Assembly: GCF_027925525.1 (NCBI RefSeq)
Contig: NZ_BSDJ01000014.1
Span: 1-64,000, forward strand
Source of the DNA: Paenibacillus tyrphae
GTDB taxonomy: Bacteria > Bacillota > Bacilli > Paenibacillales > NBRC-103111
Direction of reading: 5' to 3'
Length of the DNA stretch: 64,000 bases
Part shown: positions 24,118 through 32,173 of the stretch, piece after piece
How positions within the stretch are numbered: position 1 is the first letter of the stretch
Layout: every line of letters begins with the position of its first letter
The notes under the pieces: generated by a model
Database searches by the model: none
Told to the model about the DNA's origin: nothing
What the model saw: only the letters and a program-made list of their open reading frames with translations
Translations under genes and position numbers: made by a program

Positions 24118-24539
24118 TAGCCATCATCGTCATCTCTGCCCTACTGCTTATCGGCATCAGCGGTCTCCATGTTTATTGGGCCTTCGGCGGCACCTGGGGT
24201 TCGGGCGTCGTGATACCGGAAACCCAAGCACAGCAGCCCGCTTTCGTTCCGGGTAAGGCCGGGACACTTGCCGTCGCTGTTCTATTGATTGCAGCAGCGC
24301 TGCTGCTATTGACGGAAGCGGGAGTCATTAAAGCATTTTCCGGCTTTTTTGTCGTTACTTGGGGCTGCTGGGTATGCGCGATCGTATTCGGACTGCGAGC
24401 CATCGGCGATTTCCGGTATGTGGGCTTAACGAAACGGTTACGAGGAACGCGCTTCGCCACCTTGGATAGTTATTTGTTTACGCCTCTATGTTTGTGGCTT
24501 TGTCTTGCTTTTATATTGGCGATCCGAATAGGAGGGTGA
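24114..24539 (+). CDS. DUF3995-type membrane protein
   Basis: The 141-residue product has four predicted membrane spans, and the motif SGLHVYWAFGGTWG near the N-terminus is the DUF3995 hallmark, followed by VIPETQAQQPAFVPG and FGLRAIGDFRYVGL. The ATG overlaps the TetR stop (ATGA), so translation is coupled. DUF3995 proteins are uncharacterised; coupling to a TetR repressor suggests a stress or compound response. The 84 bp between its stop and the convergent MarR gene carry no feature. Confidence 0.85.
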   Translation: MIAIIVISALLLIGISGLHVYWAFGGTWGSGVVIPETQAQQPAFVPGKAGTLAVAVLLIAAALLLLTEAGVIKAFSGFFVVTWGCWVCAIVFGLRAIGDFRYVGLTKRLRGTRFATLDSYLFTPLCLWLCLAFILAIRIGG

Positions 24540-24623
24540 ATGCCGGGGGAGGTGGGAAAACCGGGGAGCGCAACAAGACAACTTGCGAGGCCGGCACGAC
24601 TGGCACAGGAAATGCAAACGAAG

Positions 24624-25127
24624 TCACGGTCCCTGGTCTCCCTTCAGCCCTTGGTTTAGATGATCGATCATCTTCTGGGAAAACTTCAGCACCGCCTGCA
24701 GCTCTGTTTCCGAAAACGAGTCCAAAGTGCTCAAAAATCGACGATCGATCTTTGCGTGCATCGCTTCGTGCGCTTCGAAAACGTGTCTGCCCTTGGACGT
24801 AAGACTGAAGTACACTTCTTTTTTGTTGTCGTTCAGCCGGCTTCGCTTGATATATCCTTCCGCATGCAGCTTGGTGCTGATTTTCGTAATACCCGCTTTC
24901 GACAAATTCATCTTTTCGGCAATGGACGTATTGTTAATCGGCTCGTGTTTGCCGATGCACTCGATGATGTGAATGCTGGTCAAATTGTTCGGAAACGCGG
25001 CAAGTCCTAGCAACCTCGCCTGATCGGCGAACTCATCCAATTCGGTTTCGACTGTTTGCTCGATCAAATGAGAAAAATGAAGAAACTGGCCGTAAATCAA
25101 TCGCTTAAGTCCCTCGGAAGAATCCAT
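24624..25127 (-). CDS. MarR-family regulator
   Basis: The winged helix occupies residues ~50-115 (EPINNTSIAEKMNLSKAGIT, KISTKLHAEGYIKRSRLNDN, KKEVYFSLTSKGRHVFEAHE), the standard MarR recognition helix and wing. I chose ATG 25127 after AAGGAAAGGG; a longer frame to 25187 lacks a site. It is convergent with the DUF3995 gene. Its own promoter lies in 25130-25200, where ATCACAACCGGTTATC contains a short palindrome (AACCGGTT) that could be its operator. Confidence 0.85.
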   Translation of the reverse strand: MDSSEGLKRLIYGQFLHFSHLIEQTVETELDEFADQARLLGLAAFPNNLTSIHIIECIGKHEPINNTSIAEKMNLSKAGITKISTKLHAEGYIKRSRLNDNKKEVYFSLTSKGRHVFEAHEAMHAKIDRRFLSTLDSFSETELQAVLKFSQKMIDHLNQGLKGDQGP

Positions 25128-25555
25128 TGCGCATCCCTTTCCTTCAAAGTATTCCATTTTGATAGGTTCTTTCAAATAATATATCACAACCGGTTATCAT
25201 CTATCGCAGCAAACAGTCGAGAACGGCCACAACCCTTCCTTCTTGTATGGCACGCCGACCCTTCGGTAGTATCCAAGGTCAAACATCCATTCAGAGAAAG
25301 GAACGGTTCTCCCCCTCGCAAAATGATTCTTGCGCTCCGTCATCGGTCTATCAGGACCGCCCTAAAATTGTTAACTTATAAACAAAAATAACACAGTTAA
25401 CAGTGACAATCAATAGCGGTTCGTCAGTCCGTTCATCGTATCCAATGCGGGGAAGGCCGCACTCGCATCCCGTCCCGAGTAGCCACTTTTACAGCAATTT
25501 CGTTCATCTCTTCTCCCGTCTCCAATGAGGTTGATTGTTACATGAAATGAAAAAT

Positions 25556-25596
25556 TTGACAGAATACACTTTGTTCATTTATTATTTACTAGTAAA
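25556..25596 (+). promoter_or_regulatory. Promoter with palindromic operator for the PPOX-type gene
   Basis: -35 TTGACA (25556-25561), -10 TATTAT (25580-25585) at 18 bp, overlapped by the palindrome TTTACTAGTAAA (25585-25596). The remaining 25200-25550 stretch shows no gene. Confidence 0.5.
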
Positions 25597-25704
25597 CAAT
25601 ATTAAGAAACGAAATTGGCGTTCCCCCTACACCTAACAGCATTCATGTCGTGGATTGTATGGATAAGCATCGTGTGGAAATATGATTATCAAGGAGTGGT
25701 GGTA

Positions 25705-26733
25705 ATGGAATTATTCAATCCAAAAACCGTGATCGACACGGTCGAAGCAATTGAGGCGGTCGTGGGCGAGATTCCGCTTCTGATGACGTTAAAGGCAATC
25801 GACCATCTTGACGAAGGCGCGATACGTTGGATTGCCGCATCGCCACTTTTATTCGCCGGGTTCGGCGATGGCGAACAGATCGGAGTCACCTTAGGCGGTG
25901 GCGATTCCGGCTTTGTAACCGCCGATACGCACGAGCTTCTGGTGCCGGCCGCGATGCTCGACGACCCTACGCTAGCTCGACCCGGTACGGGTTTCGGTTC
26001 GCTGTTCCTGATTCCTGGCACCGGGGAAACGATGCGCGTCAATGGTCGGGTCGTAGATGTAATCAACGGTGAGATTCGCATTCGCGTTGAGGAGTGCTTT
26101 GGTCATTGCGCAAAGGCGCTGATCCGCTCCGCTTTCTGGACGGCCATACTCGACGAAAGCTCGCCGCAGGACGCCGTTAACTTCGTTAGCGCCAGCCGCT
26201 TTATGGCACTGGTGACAACCGACGCAAACGGCCGCGCCGACCTGAGCCCGAAGGGCGATCCAGCCGACAAAATGGCGCGTGTTGAGAAAGGCTGCGTTTG
26301 GTTCGCCGATCGGCCGGGAAATCATCGCACGGACAGCTTCCATAACATCATCGTGCAGCCGCATGTCTCGGCATTGTTTTTGATCCCAGGGTCGACGTAT
26401 GTTGCCCGTGTCTCGGGAACCGCCCGACTTACGACGGACGAGGCAATACGCGCAAGCTTCGTCGTTCAGGGCAAGACACCGGCGCTGGCTATCGCCATCG
26501 AAAGCAACAATATCGAGTTGAGCCTGAGTCCCGCTCTCTTGCGTGCCAAGCTCTGGCCGGTGCCAGAGCCTACTCACGGTATCCAGCCCACAAAGATATT
26601 CCTCGAACATATGAAGATGAACAAGAACAAGAGTTTAGAAGCGAAACTCGCGAGCGAAGCCCTGTCGAAGCCCGGGTTTCAGGATCAGCTGGAGAAGGAT
26701 CTGAAGAAGGAATACAAGGACAACCTCTACTAA
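25705..26733 (+). CDS. Pyridoxamine 5'-phosphate oxidase-like flavoprotein
   Basis: The ~342-residue protein carries a C-terminal PPOX-type split-barrel domain: FVSASRFMALVTTDANGRAD, then LSPKGDPADKM and WFADRPGNHRTDSFHNIIVQ are the FMN-binding strands and loops of the COG3576-like group. The first ~140 residues are an N-terminal domain that also looks barrel-like (GTGFGSLFLIPGTGETMRVN repeats the GALFLIPG theme seen again later as ALFLIPGSTYVARVSG), so the protein may contain two related barrels. The C-terminal Lys-rich tail (KKEYKDNLY) is charged. ATG 25705 follows AAGGAGTGG. The substrate is unknown. Confidence 0.8.
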   Translation: MELFNPKTVIDTVEAIEAVVGEIPLLMTLKAIDHLDEGAIRWIAASPLLFAGFGDGEQIGVTLGGGDSGFVTADTHELLVPAAMLDDPTLARPGTGFGSLFLIPGTGETMRVNGRVVDVINGEIRIRVEECFGHCAKALIRSAFWTAILDESSPQDAVNFVSASRFMALVTTDANGRADLSPKGDPADKMARVEKGCVWFADRPGNHRTDSFHNIIVQPHVSALFLIPGSTYVARVSGTARLTTDEAIRASFVVQGKTPALAIAIESNNIELSLSPALLRAKLWPVPEPTHGIQPTKIFLEHMKMNKNKSLEAKLASEALSKPGFQDQLEKDLKKEYKDNLY

Positions 26734-26835
26734 TCCGGCGGCTATCGGTTTGGGCCTTTCATTTGGGATAGTTTCTCTTGCGCCTCCATGGTGTTATAAT
26801 GCATACGACAACGATGCGGAAAGGCCGTGATTGGC

Positions 26836-27591
26836 TTGTGTTTAATCTTGTTCGCTTACCGGATGCACCCCGTTTATCAATTCGTCCTAGCCGCGAACCG
26901 CGATGAATTTTACGCACGTCCGACGGCGCCGATTCATTATTGGGCAGATTACCCTCATGTACTGGCCGGACGGGATTTGCTCCGGAACGGGACGTGGATG
27001 GGCGTGACGAACAGCGGCCGATTCGCCGCTTTGACGAATTATCGCGATCCTGCGGAGCAAACCGAGGGTAAGCGCTCCCGCGGACAGTTGGTCTCCAGCT
27101 ATTTGGTCGGGAACGAATCGCCCCAGGCTTACGCGGAACGCGCCGCCCGCGAACGGACAGAATATCCGGGCTATAACTTGTTGGTTGGCGATCCCAACGA
27201 GCTATATTATTATTCGAACATAGGTCATGAGATTCAAAAGCTCCAGCCTGGTGTTTACGGCGTAAGCAACCATCTGCTAGACACCGATTGGCCGAAGGTA
27301 ACGAAAGGGAAGAAAGGGTTGGAAGCGCAGCTCAAGGACTTACGGGAGGACCGGGTCGATGCGTTGTTTGAACTGCTTGAGGACGCGGAGCCGGCACCGG
27401 ATGATGCGCTGCCTGCCACCGGCGTGTCGCTGCAGTGGGAGCGTCTCCTCTCTCCGATCTACATTCGGAGCGATCATTATGGTACGAGAAGCTCTACGAT
27501 TTTATTGATGACGGATAACAAGCTTCACTATGTGGAACGAACACGTTCCGGCGAACGCATCCAAGACCACAGACATTCGATCACGTTCTAA
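26836..27591 (+). CDS. NRDE-domain protein (TANGO2-like)
   Basis: The start CLILFAYRMHP followed by FVLAANRDEFYARPTAP contains the N-R-D-E signature of this family, in which Cys is residue 2. That is why I place the start at TTG 26836 rather than GTG 26827. Other family marks are LAGRDLLRNGTWMGVTNSGR and YNLLVGDPNELYYYSN. The family is cytosolic, with an Ntn-hydrolase-like fold; the biochemical role is not settled. It is a single-gene transcript ending at a strong terminator. Confidence 0.88.
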   Translation: MCLILFAYRMHPVYQFVLAANRDEFYARPTAPIHYWADYPHVLAGRDLLRNGTWMGVTNSGRFAALTNYRDPAEQTEGKRSRGQLVSSYLVGNESPQAYAERAARERTEYPGYNLLVGDPNELYYYSNIGHEIQKLQPGVYGVSNHLLDTDWPKVTKGKKGLEAQLKDLREDRVDALFELLEDAEPAPDDALPATGVSLQWERLLSPIYIRSDHYGTRSSTILLMTDNKLHYVERTRSGERIQDHRHSITF

Positions 27592-27598
27592 TCGCCAT

Positions 27599-27631
27599 AA
27601 AGCCTCTCGAGACGATCTCGAGAGGCTTTCC
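27599..27631 (+). terminator. Terminator after NRDE gene
   Basis: AAAGCCTCTCGAGA pairs perfectly with TCTCGAGAGGCTTT across a CGA loop. Confidence 0.85.
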
Positions 27632-27737
27632 TTGTTTGCATTGTTCGGCTTGCATTCCGTGCCCACGCCGAATTTGAATCGTTACATCCTTTGAATCAAT
27701 GATATTGAATAGCTGATTAAAACTACACGATTTGGAG

Positions 27738-27908
27738 TTGAAAGGTGTTTTTTGTATATTCGAAGGATGTGAAAATGGAATTAAATATACTTGGTGGGAA
27801 TTTTGTTTTGGTATTGCTCCACCTGTTGTAGCTTGGAATGTAACTAAGTGTTTTGGGGAGCTTCTGGAATCCGAGGGGACATGTCCTTTATTTCCGGGTC
27901 CCCTGTAA
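27738..27908 (+). CDS. Cys-rich 56-residue ORF, doubtful
   Basis: A TTG-initiated frame encodes KGVFCIFEGCENGIKYTWWE and FCFGIAPPVVAWNVTKCFGE, with five cysteines. No good ribosome site precedes it. It lies in an otherwise empty 650-bp region (27632-28247) and may be a gene fragment; no family is recognised. Confidence 0.2.
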   Translation: MKGVFCIFEGCENGIKYTWWEFCFGIAPPVVAWNVTKCFGELLESEGTCPLFPGPL

Positions 27909-28172
27909 TAAAGGAATCCGTTTGATGTGTCATACCTGATTCATTCAGCGGTTTGACTAGGTAAACCTGCTGTCCAATATGGGGATTTGGCGAACAATGG
28001 CTAGACTACGCATACGCGGTCTGCGACGACCGTATGAAATTGTTGGATCAGTGATGAATGTTTCGTTTTAATCCTGCACCATATTCCGGATGATTGATCC
28101 TGCTAAATAGCCATCTTACCACCTCCGGTTCATCGCCGGCGTGCGGTCACGAGTAGAACGATCTGACCATGG

Positions 28173-28290
28173 TTTCATTTCCTCATAAATTGAAATGCAT
28201 CTATATTGAATTCCGAGTAAATCTTTAAAACCCTTGATTATCAAGGTTTAATTATTGATATCCCGAGTGAAGTGTGTCCCCATTTCGTCC
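28173..28290. repeat. Hybrid repeat, copy 2
   Basis: Similar to 19361-19515: a half CRISPR repeat forming a hairpin (TTTCATTT-CCTCATA-AATTGAAA), the AAATCTTTAAAACCCT block, a weaker second hairpin, then a gene 3' end coding G-D-E-M-G-T-H-F-T on the minus strand. No full CRISPR repeat is present here. Confidence 0.55.
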
Positions 28291-28474
28291 CCAACGCCAC
28301 ACAAATATTCGCCTTGAACGTATCCTTCCTTCGCCAGTTCCGCCAAAGTCTCCGACAGCCTTTCCCGGCTTTTCCCGTTTTTCTCCCCAACTTCAATAAA
28401 GAAGGCATCCTTCGACGGCCGGCCGAATAATTCGCAATGATCCGCAACACTTTCCGTTCAGCATCAGCCAGCAT
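28248..28474 (-). pseudogene. Winged-helix DNA-binding protein fragment, frameshifted
   Basis: ATG 28474 starts LADAERKVLRIIANYSAGRR, RMPSLLKL; the next frame gives EKNGKSRERLSETLAELAKE, GYVQGEYLCGVGDEMGTHFT and a stop at 28248. The joined ~75 residues read as a helix-turn-helix with a wing ('R..L...L..L...GYV'). One base shift near 28385-28395 breaks it. The 28475-28740 stretch upstream has no gene. Confidence 0.6.
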
Positions 28475-28740
28475 GACACACCACCTGTTGTACGGCAAGG
28501 ATATTCTCCAATTTGAACACTCGCGGCGCTTGCCGTTAGAAATAAAACGCTGTGACCCTGCCTCGTTCAACTGACCGAACTGCAATCCTTCTCTGTCATG
28601 CTGCCGTCATTCCCAAGGTAAATGATTTTCAACCATTTCGCCAACATGATTTCGCCGCCTGAAGGACCCGTGATCATGGTTTTCTATCATTGCATGTCAC
28701 TTGCCACCCGTTACTCGTCCATACAACTTTATTTCTGTTG

Positions 28741-28749
28741 CATACCCTA
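28741..28749 (+). promoter_or_regulatory. Possible sigma-K -10 element
   Basis: CATACCCTA fits the CATAnnnTA -10 pattern of late mother-cell promoters and lies 64 bp before the YjcZ-type start. Similar CATATAGTA (29041-29049) and CATACTATG (near 29852) precede the next two spore-surface-like genes. Confidence 0.35.
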
Positions 28750-28812
28750 AGCATAGAGTAACCTGTGAATTGTACTGCAGGTTCTCAATCTACTTTTAAA
28801 GGAGCGATGAAC

Positions 28813-28920
28813 ATGAGTTGTGGTGTTGGTGGAGTTGGTGCCGGCTTTACTTCAACAGGTGTCATTCTGGTTCTTTTCATTCTGCTTGTTATAGTTTCTT
28901 GCAGCCTCTGCTTTTTTTAA
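28813..28920 (+). CDS. YjcZ-type sporulation membrane peptide
   Basis: This 35-residue ORF encodes SCGVGGVGAGFTSTGVILVL then FILLVIVSCSLCFF: a Gly-rich start followed by one membrane span, the layout of YjcZ family sporulation peptides. AAAGGAG lies 8-9 nt before the ATG. It was too short for normal ORF calling. A possible sigma-K -10 site is upstream and a hairpin terminator downstream. Confidence 0.75.
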   Translation: MSCGVGGVGAGFTSTGVILVLFILLVIVSCSLCFF

Positions 28921-28939
28921 GCGTCTATAGAACAAATGG

Positions 28940-28966
28940 AAGGGCCGCCGACAGGCGGCTCCTTTT
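28940..28966 (+). terminator. Terminator after YjcZ-type gene
   Basis: AAGGGCCGCC-GACA-GGCGGCTCCTT stem ending in TTTTC. Confidence 0.7.
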
Positions 28967-29083
28967 CGTATGTTGGTCACGCCTTCAACGCTGCCAACAG
29001 CGCATAACAATTCAATGAAGAAATAAATTCCCAAATACAGCATATAGTATGATGATACATATTAAATTCTGGGGGGAAAGCAA

Positions 29084-29653
29084 ATGTCTCCCAACTATAA
29101 TCCGGTTTCAGGATTGAATCAACCGATCTATGTTAAAAGCATTCAAACCATTACTACCCCAAACATTGTATCTTCACCATCTTATGCAGCCGCACAGAAC
29201 GGCACATTTTTTGCAATTACCACTCAATCGCGCTCCGTGGCCGCTAACGGATTTCTTACCACCCAACTTACCAACCCTGCCAACTCGGGAAGAACTCTTT
29301 ATATCCAGAGAGTTTCGGGAGGGGCTACAGTTAATACGACAATTGATATCCTTCTTAATGCAACTTTTTCTGCAGCAGGAACAAGCATTACGCCTGTTAA
29401 TTCCAATCAAGGCTCAACTAATACCAGTTTGACAACTTCGAAATTGATTACACAAGCTACCGATCCTACGATTGGCGGAATAATTTTTAATTCGATAATT
29501 CAGACTGGCGGCCCCGTTGTTATTGATTTTAATGGAGAAATTGCTATACCTCCTACTACAACGAACAGAACTTTTTATGTCAGGCTCGTAAACAATACAA
29601 ATCAAACGAACCTTCTGTCACTTAATATAAGCTGGTTTGAATTGGCAACTTAA
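29084..29653 (+). CDS. Thr/Asn-rich hypothetical protein, possibly spore surface
   Basis: The 189-residue product lacks a signal peptide and is rich in Thr, Asn, Ser and Ile, with repeated short strands (GRTLYIQRVSGGATVNTTID, PVVIDFNGEIAIPPTTTNRT, FYVRLVNNTNQTNLLSLNIS). Composition resembles exosporium or crust beta-jelly-roll proteins. ATG 29084 follows GGGGGGAAAG. Its position between a YjcZ-type gene and a collagen-like pseudogene, and a CATAnnnTA element at 29041, support late-sporulation expression, but this is inference. Confidence 0.65.
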   Translation: MSPNYNPVSGLNQPIYVKSIQTITTPNIVSSPSYAAAQNGTFFAITTQSRSVAANGFLTTQLTNPANSGRTLYIQRVSGGATVNTTIDILLNATFSAAGTSITPVNSNQGSTNTSLTTSKLITQATDPTIGGIIFNSIIQTGGPVVIDFNGEIAIPPTTTNRTFYVRLVNNTNQTNLLSLNISWFELAT

Positions 29654-29891
29654 TATCCCGATGTCCAGAATCCAACCTAGATCAGGCTAATTTCACCAAA
29701 CTAAATGTTGTGATAAAAAAATTTGACTCATACAGCATGGACCCGCCTGAGCTGTCGGACCCCTGCAGAAATTGAGCTATTATCGTCTTCGTTGAAGGTC
29801 TTCATGCCGCCATACTTAAACGTTCTCCGTTTCTAAATACAGTCATCATTCATACTATGTTCTTAACATATATGAGGAGTATGAACTTATT

Positions 29892-30258
29892 ATGGGTAGA
29901 TTACCAGGACCTTCAGGGCCTACCTGACCTCAAGGTCCTGCTGGACCCCCAGGGCTTTTAACTGGATTTAATTGTTCAAAGTATGCTGGCACCCCGCCTA
30001 TTGTCTTGACCGCCACTACACCAACAGCGACTGTCCTAACTGTAACTGCCACCGTGGCCGCCGTTACCAACGTAGTTTGGTTGACCGCCTATGTAACGTG
30101 GACACCAACCTATAACGACTGCTATTACCACTTGTGACGAGACACCACTGACTGGCACTCATACCTATACTCTACAAGCCACAGGAAATGGTTTATCGGG
30201 TAACCAAACAATTACTATAAACTTTGCCGGACTTACAGCAGCTGTTCTAAGCACTTAG
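29892..30258 (+). pseudogene. Collagen-like spore-surface protein, decayed
   Basis: ATG 29892 begins GRLPGPSGPT, then TGA stands where a GGA (Gly) is expected, and the collagen repeat continues PQGPAGPPGLLTGFN. The C-terminal domain follows as TPPIVLTATTPTATVLTVTA, then shifts frame to TCDETPLTGTHTYTLQATGN and ends INFAGLTAAVLST at 30258. One nonsense change and at least one frameshift show decay. The form (short G-x-y repeat plus beta C-domain) is like BclA-type exosporium proteins. Confidence 0.7.
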
Positions 30259-30279
30259 TTATATGAATAACGTTAAAAA

Positions 30280-30318
30280 TAGTTCCTGACCAGTTATCTG
30301 ACTGGCGGGGACTCTTTT
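30280..30318 (+). terminator. Hairpin terminator after collagen-like pseudogene
   Basis: AGTTCCTG-ACCAGT pairs with ACTGGC-GGGGACT, followed by CTTTT. Confidence 0.65.
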
Positions 30319-30399
30319 CGCCTTTGCAACAAACTCCTACTTCCACCTCAAGAATTCACAACAATGTGTACACCATACAGTTAAGGTTGGATTCCAGGC

Positions 30400-30900
30400 T
30401 TATGACGGTATCTCCTCAAAACTGGATCTGTACCACCCTAGCCTTATAAGAGAATGTGGTGTAGCCTTGCCATTTTTATCATAGACAGTGGCGTCAAAAG
30501 CTTTTCCGGCTGTGTGAGGAGCATCTTTTGAAGGTTTTGCCACTTTAGTGCCTAAACGATGCTTTTGCTTCTCTTCCTTACAAATCGTGGGATTTTGGAC
30601 GATTTCGTATAAGTGTCTCTGGTATTCGTAAGGAAGGTAAGCTGAGCTAAATTCAATCCTCCAGCCCTTATCTTTTATCAACTTGCTGTATTTATCTTTT
30701 GCGGAAATCACATTTGAATCCACGTTATCCCAAATTAAATTATTTCCTGCTTCCATCTTTAAAGCTAACGGGTCAGTCATTTTCGTTAATACATCCGCTC
30801 ATTTCTTCGCAGATGCTTGAGCCGGGGATGTTACTATCCCAATATTGGAAAATAGTAGAGCTATCGCAAGAATAAATGTTACGACTGTTCTTTTCGTCAC
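30400..30900 (-). pseudogene. M15-type peptidase gene with nonsense mutation and lost 5' end
   Basis: From GTG 30900 the frame encodes a signal peptide (TVVTFILAIALLFSNIGIVT, SPAQAS), hits TGA at 30799-30801, and continues in the same frame as MTDPLALKMEAGNNLIWDNV to a stop at 30400. The C-terminal part has APHTAGKAFDATVYD, the H-x(6)-D zinc motif of M15 (VanY/DacB-like) peptidases, and PYEYQRHLYEIVQNP. The codons just upstream of GTG 30900 are already the end of CRISPR array 4 (partial repeat 30903-30914), so the ribosome site and promoter were replaced by the array. Hence it is broken twice. Confidence 0.75.
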
Positions 30901-30902
30901 AA

Positions 30903-31714
30903 TACGTTCAAAACTGCTGCGTGAAAGGAAGGGTGAATCCTGATGGCCTAGTTTCAATTCCTCATAGGTACGTTCAAAACAATTGCATGGACATATCAAT
31001 TGTTTTTGAGATATCGTTGTTTCAATTCCTCATAGGTACGTTCAAAACGCCGCCCGCTACGAGTCGACGGTGCTGCGCGATATGGGGTTTCAATTCCTCA
31101 TAGGTACGTTCAAAACAAGTTGTGGAACATTCATCTGACATGCTCCCGTATCTGTTTCAATTCCTCATAGGTACGTTCAAAACGCATTTCGCGACGCCGG
31201 GATTCACTACAGCCCGTATTCGTTTCAATTCCTCATAGGTACGTTCAAAACTCAGGTGTATATGGAGCCTCAAGCTGAAGCACCATGGTTTCAATTCCTC
31301 ATAGGTACGTTCAAAACGAACTGTTCAAATATAAGATGTTGTCCAGAACCTCGGTTTCAATTCCTCATAGGTACGTTCAAAACAGGATACAGACTCCGCA
31401 AGGAGTCAAGACAATTCGAGTTTCAATTCCTCATAGGTACGTTCAAAACCCTGCCGAAGGGCTATGGTATCGTGTTGAAGGCGGGTTTCAATTCCTCATA
31501 GGTACGTTCAAAACTTGAAACTACATTGTTTCTTACCATGAATATGAAATTTGTTTCAATTCCTCATAGGTACGTTCAAAACGTTTAGGCGGAACAGAAT
31601 CAAAAGCAGTTATGGAAGTTTCAATTCCTCATAGGTACGTTCAAAACTCAAAGGTTCGTTTACTCATTACGGCCGACTTAAAGGGTTTCAATTCCTCATA
31701 GGTACGTTCAAAAC
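30903..31714 (-). CRISPR. CRISPR array 4, next to cas2; 12 repeats plus partial
   Basis: Full 30-nt repeats start at 30951, 31019, 31087, 31154, 31222, 31288, 31354, 31420, 31485, 31553, 31618 and 31685; a 12-base partial repeat at 30903-30914 ends the array. All twelve full repeats are identical, a sign of recent activity. Spacers are 35-38 nt. The leader is to the right, next to cas2, so this is the array most likely served by the adaptation genes. The repeat equals the array 1 consensus. Confidence 0.98.
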
Positions 31715-31899
31715 CCGTAAAAATGCCTCTATTACGCCATTCTCGCATATCCCATACTTTCGTATCTCCAACAGCTAACGCCGCAATCCCTTCTACCGCG
31801 CAACTATCGTTGTCGTCGACCCCCGGGCTTTTTTGCAGCATTGGGGGTCGACGACAAAAAACATAGTTAAATTATAAGGCTTTGTCCACCTTTTTCCAA
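31715..31899 (-). promoter_or_regulatory. Leader of array 4, promoter inside cas2
   Basis: Minus strand: -35 TTGGAA (31894-31899), 17 bp, -10 TATAAT (31871-31876), both within the last codons of cas2; then the hairpin 31810-31856 with a perfect 13-bp stem (GTCGTCGACCCCC/GGGGGTCGACGAC), then 95 bp to the first repeat. Confidence 0.85.
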
Positions 31900-32130
31900 C
31901 CCCATAATCTCCCGATCCGAATACTTCTGGGTACGCCAAGTATAGAAAATAACCGAGTCCTCTTCGTCTTCGATAATTTTATTCAGTTCCGCCTTCAGCT
32001 TCTTCAGGTTCGTCTCCGTAATTTCCCCTTCCAGTACGGAGTTTTGGACCCAATTCAGATATTTCCGGCATGTCTTAAGCACGCGGGCTACACGTTTCTC
32101 CCCGACATCGTATACAATGATCGCAAACAA
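31867..32130 (-). CDS. cas2: CRISPR-associated endonuclease Cas2
   Basis: The start FAIIVYDVGEKRVARVLKTC is the canonical Cas2 beta-1 with the catalytic-type Asp (YDV) followed by R-x-x-K; the size (87 aa) and WVQNSVLEGEIT also fit. I chose TTG 32130 because AGAGGTG ends 6-7 nt upstream; GTG 32139 lies inside that site. It acts with Cas1 in the spacer-integration complex. The last codons of cas2 also hold the promoter of array 4. It is the final gene of the cas operon, 43 bp after cas1. Confidence 0.95.
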   Translation of the reverse strand: MFAIIVYDVGEKRVARVLKTCRKYLNWVQNSVLEGEITETNLKKLKAELNKIIEDEEDSVIFYTWRTQKYSDREIMGLEKGGQSLII

Positions 32131-32173
32131 AAGCCTCACCTCTTTCCGGCACCAGCTATTATACGGCCGGTCC

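Noticed and set aside
24488-24802. Plus-strand frame between the DUF3995 and MarR genes
   Set aside because: Most of it is antisense to the MarR gene and it has no start signal.
25200-25550. Possible gene in the gap before the PPOX-like gene
   Set aside because: No frame with plausible composition or ribosome site; only the promoter near 25556 is supported.
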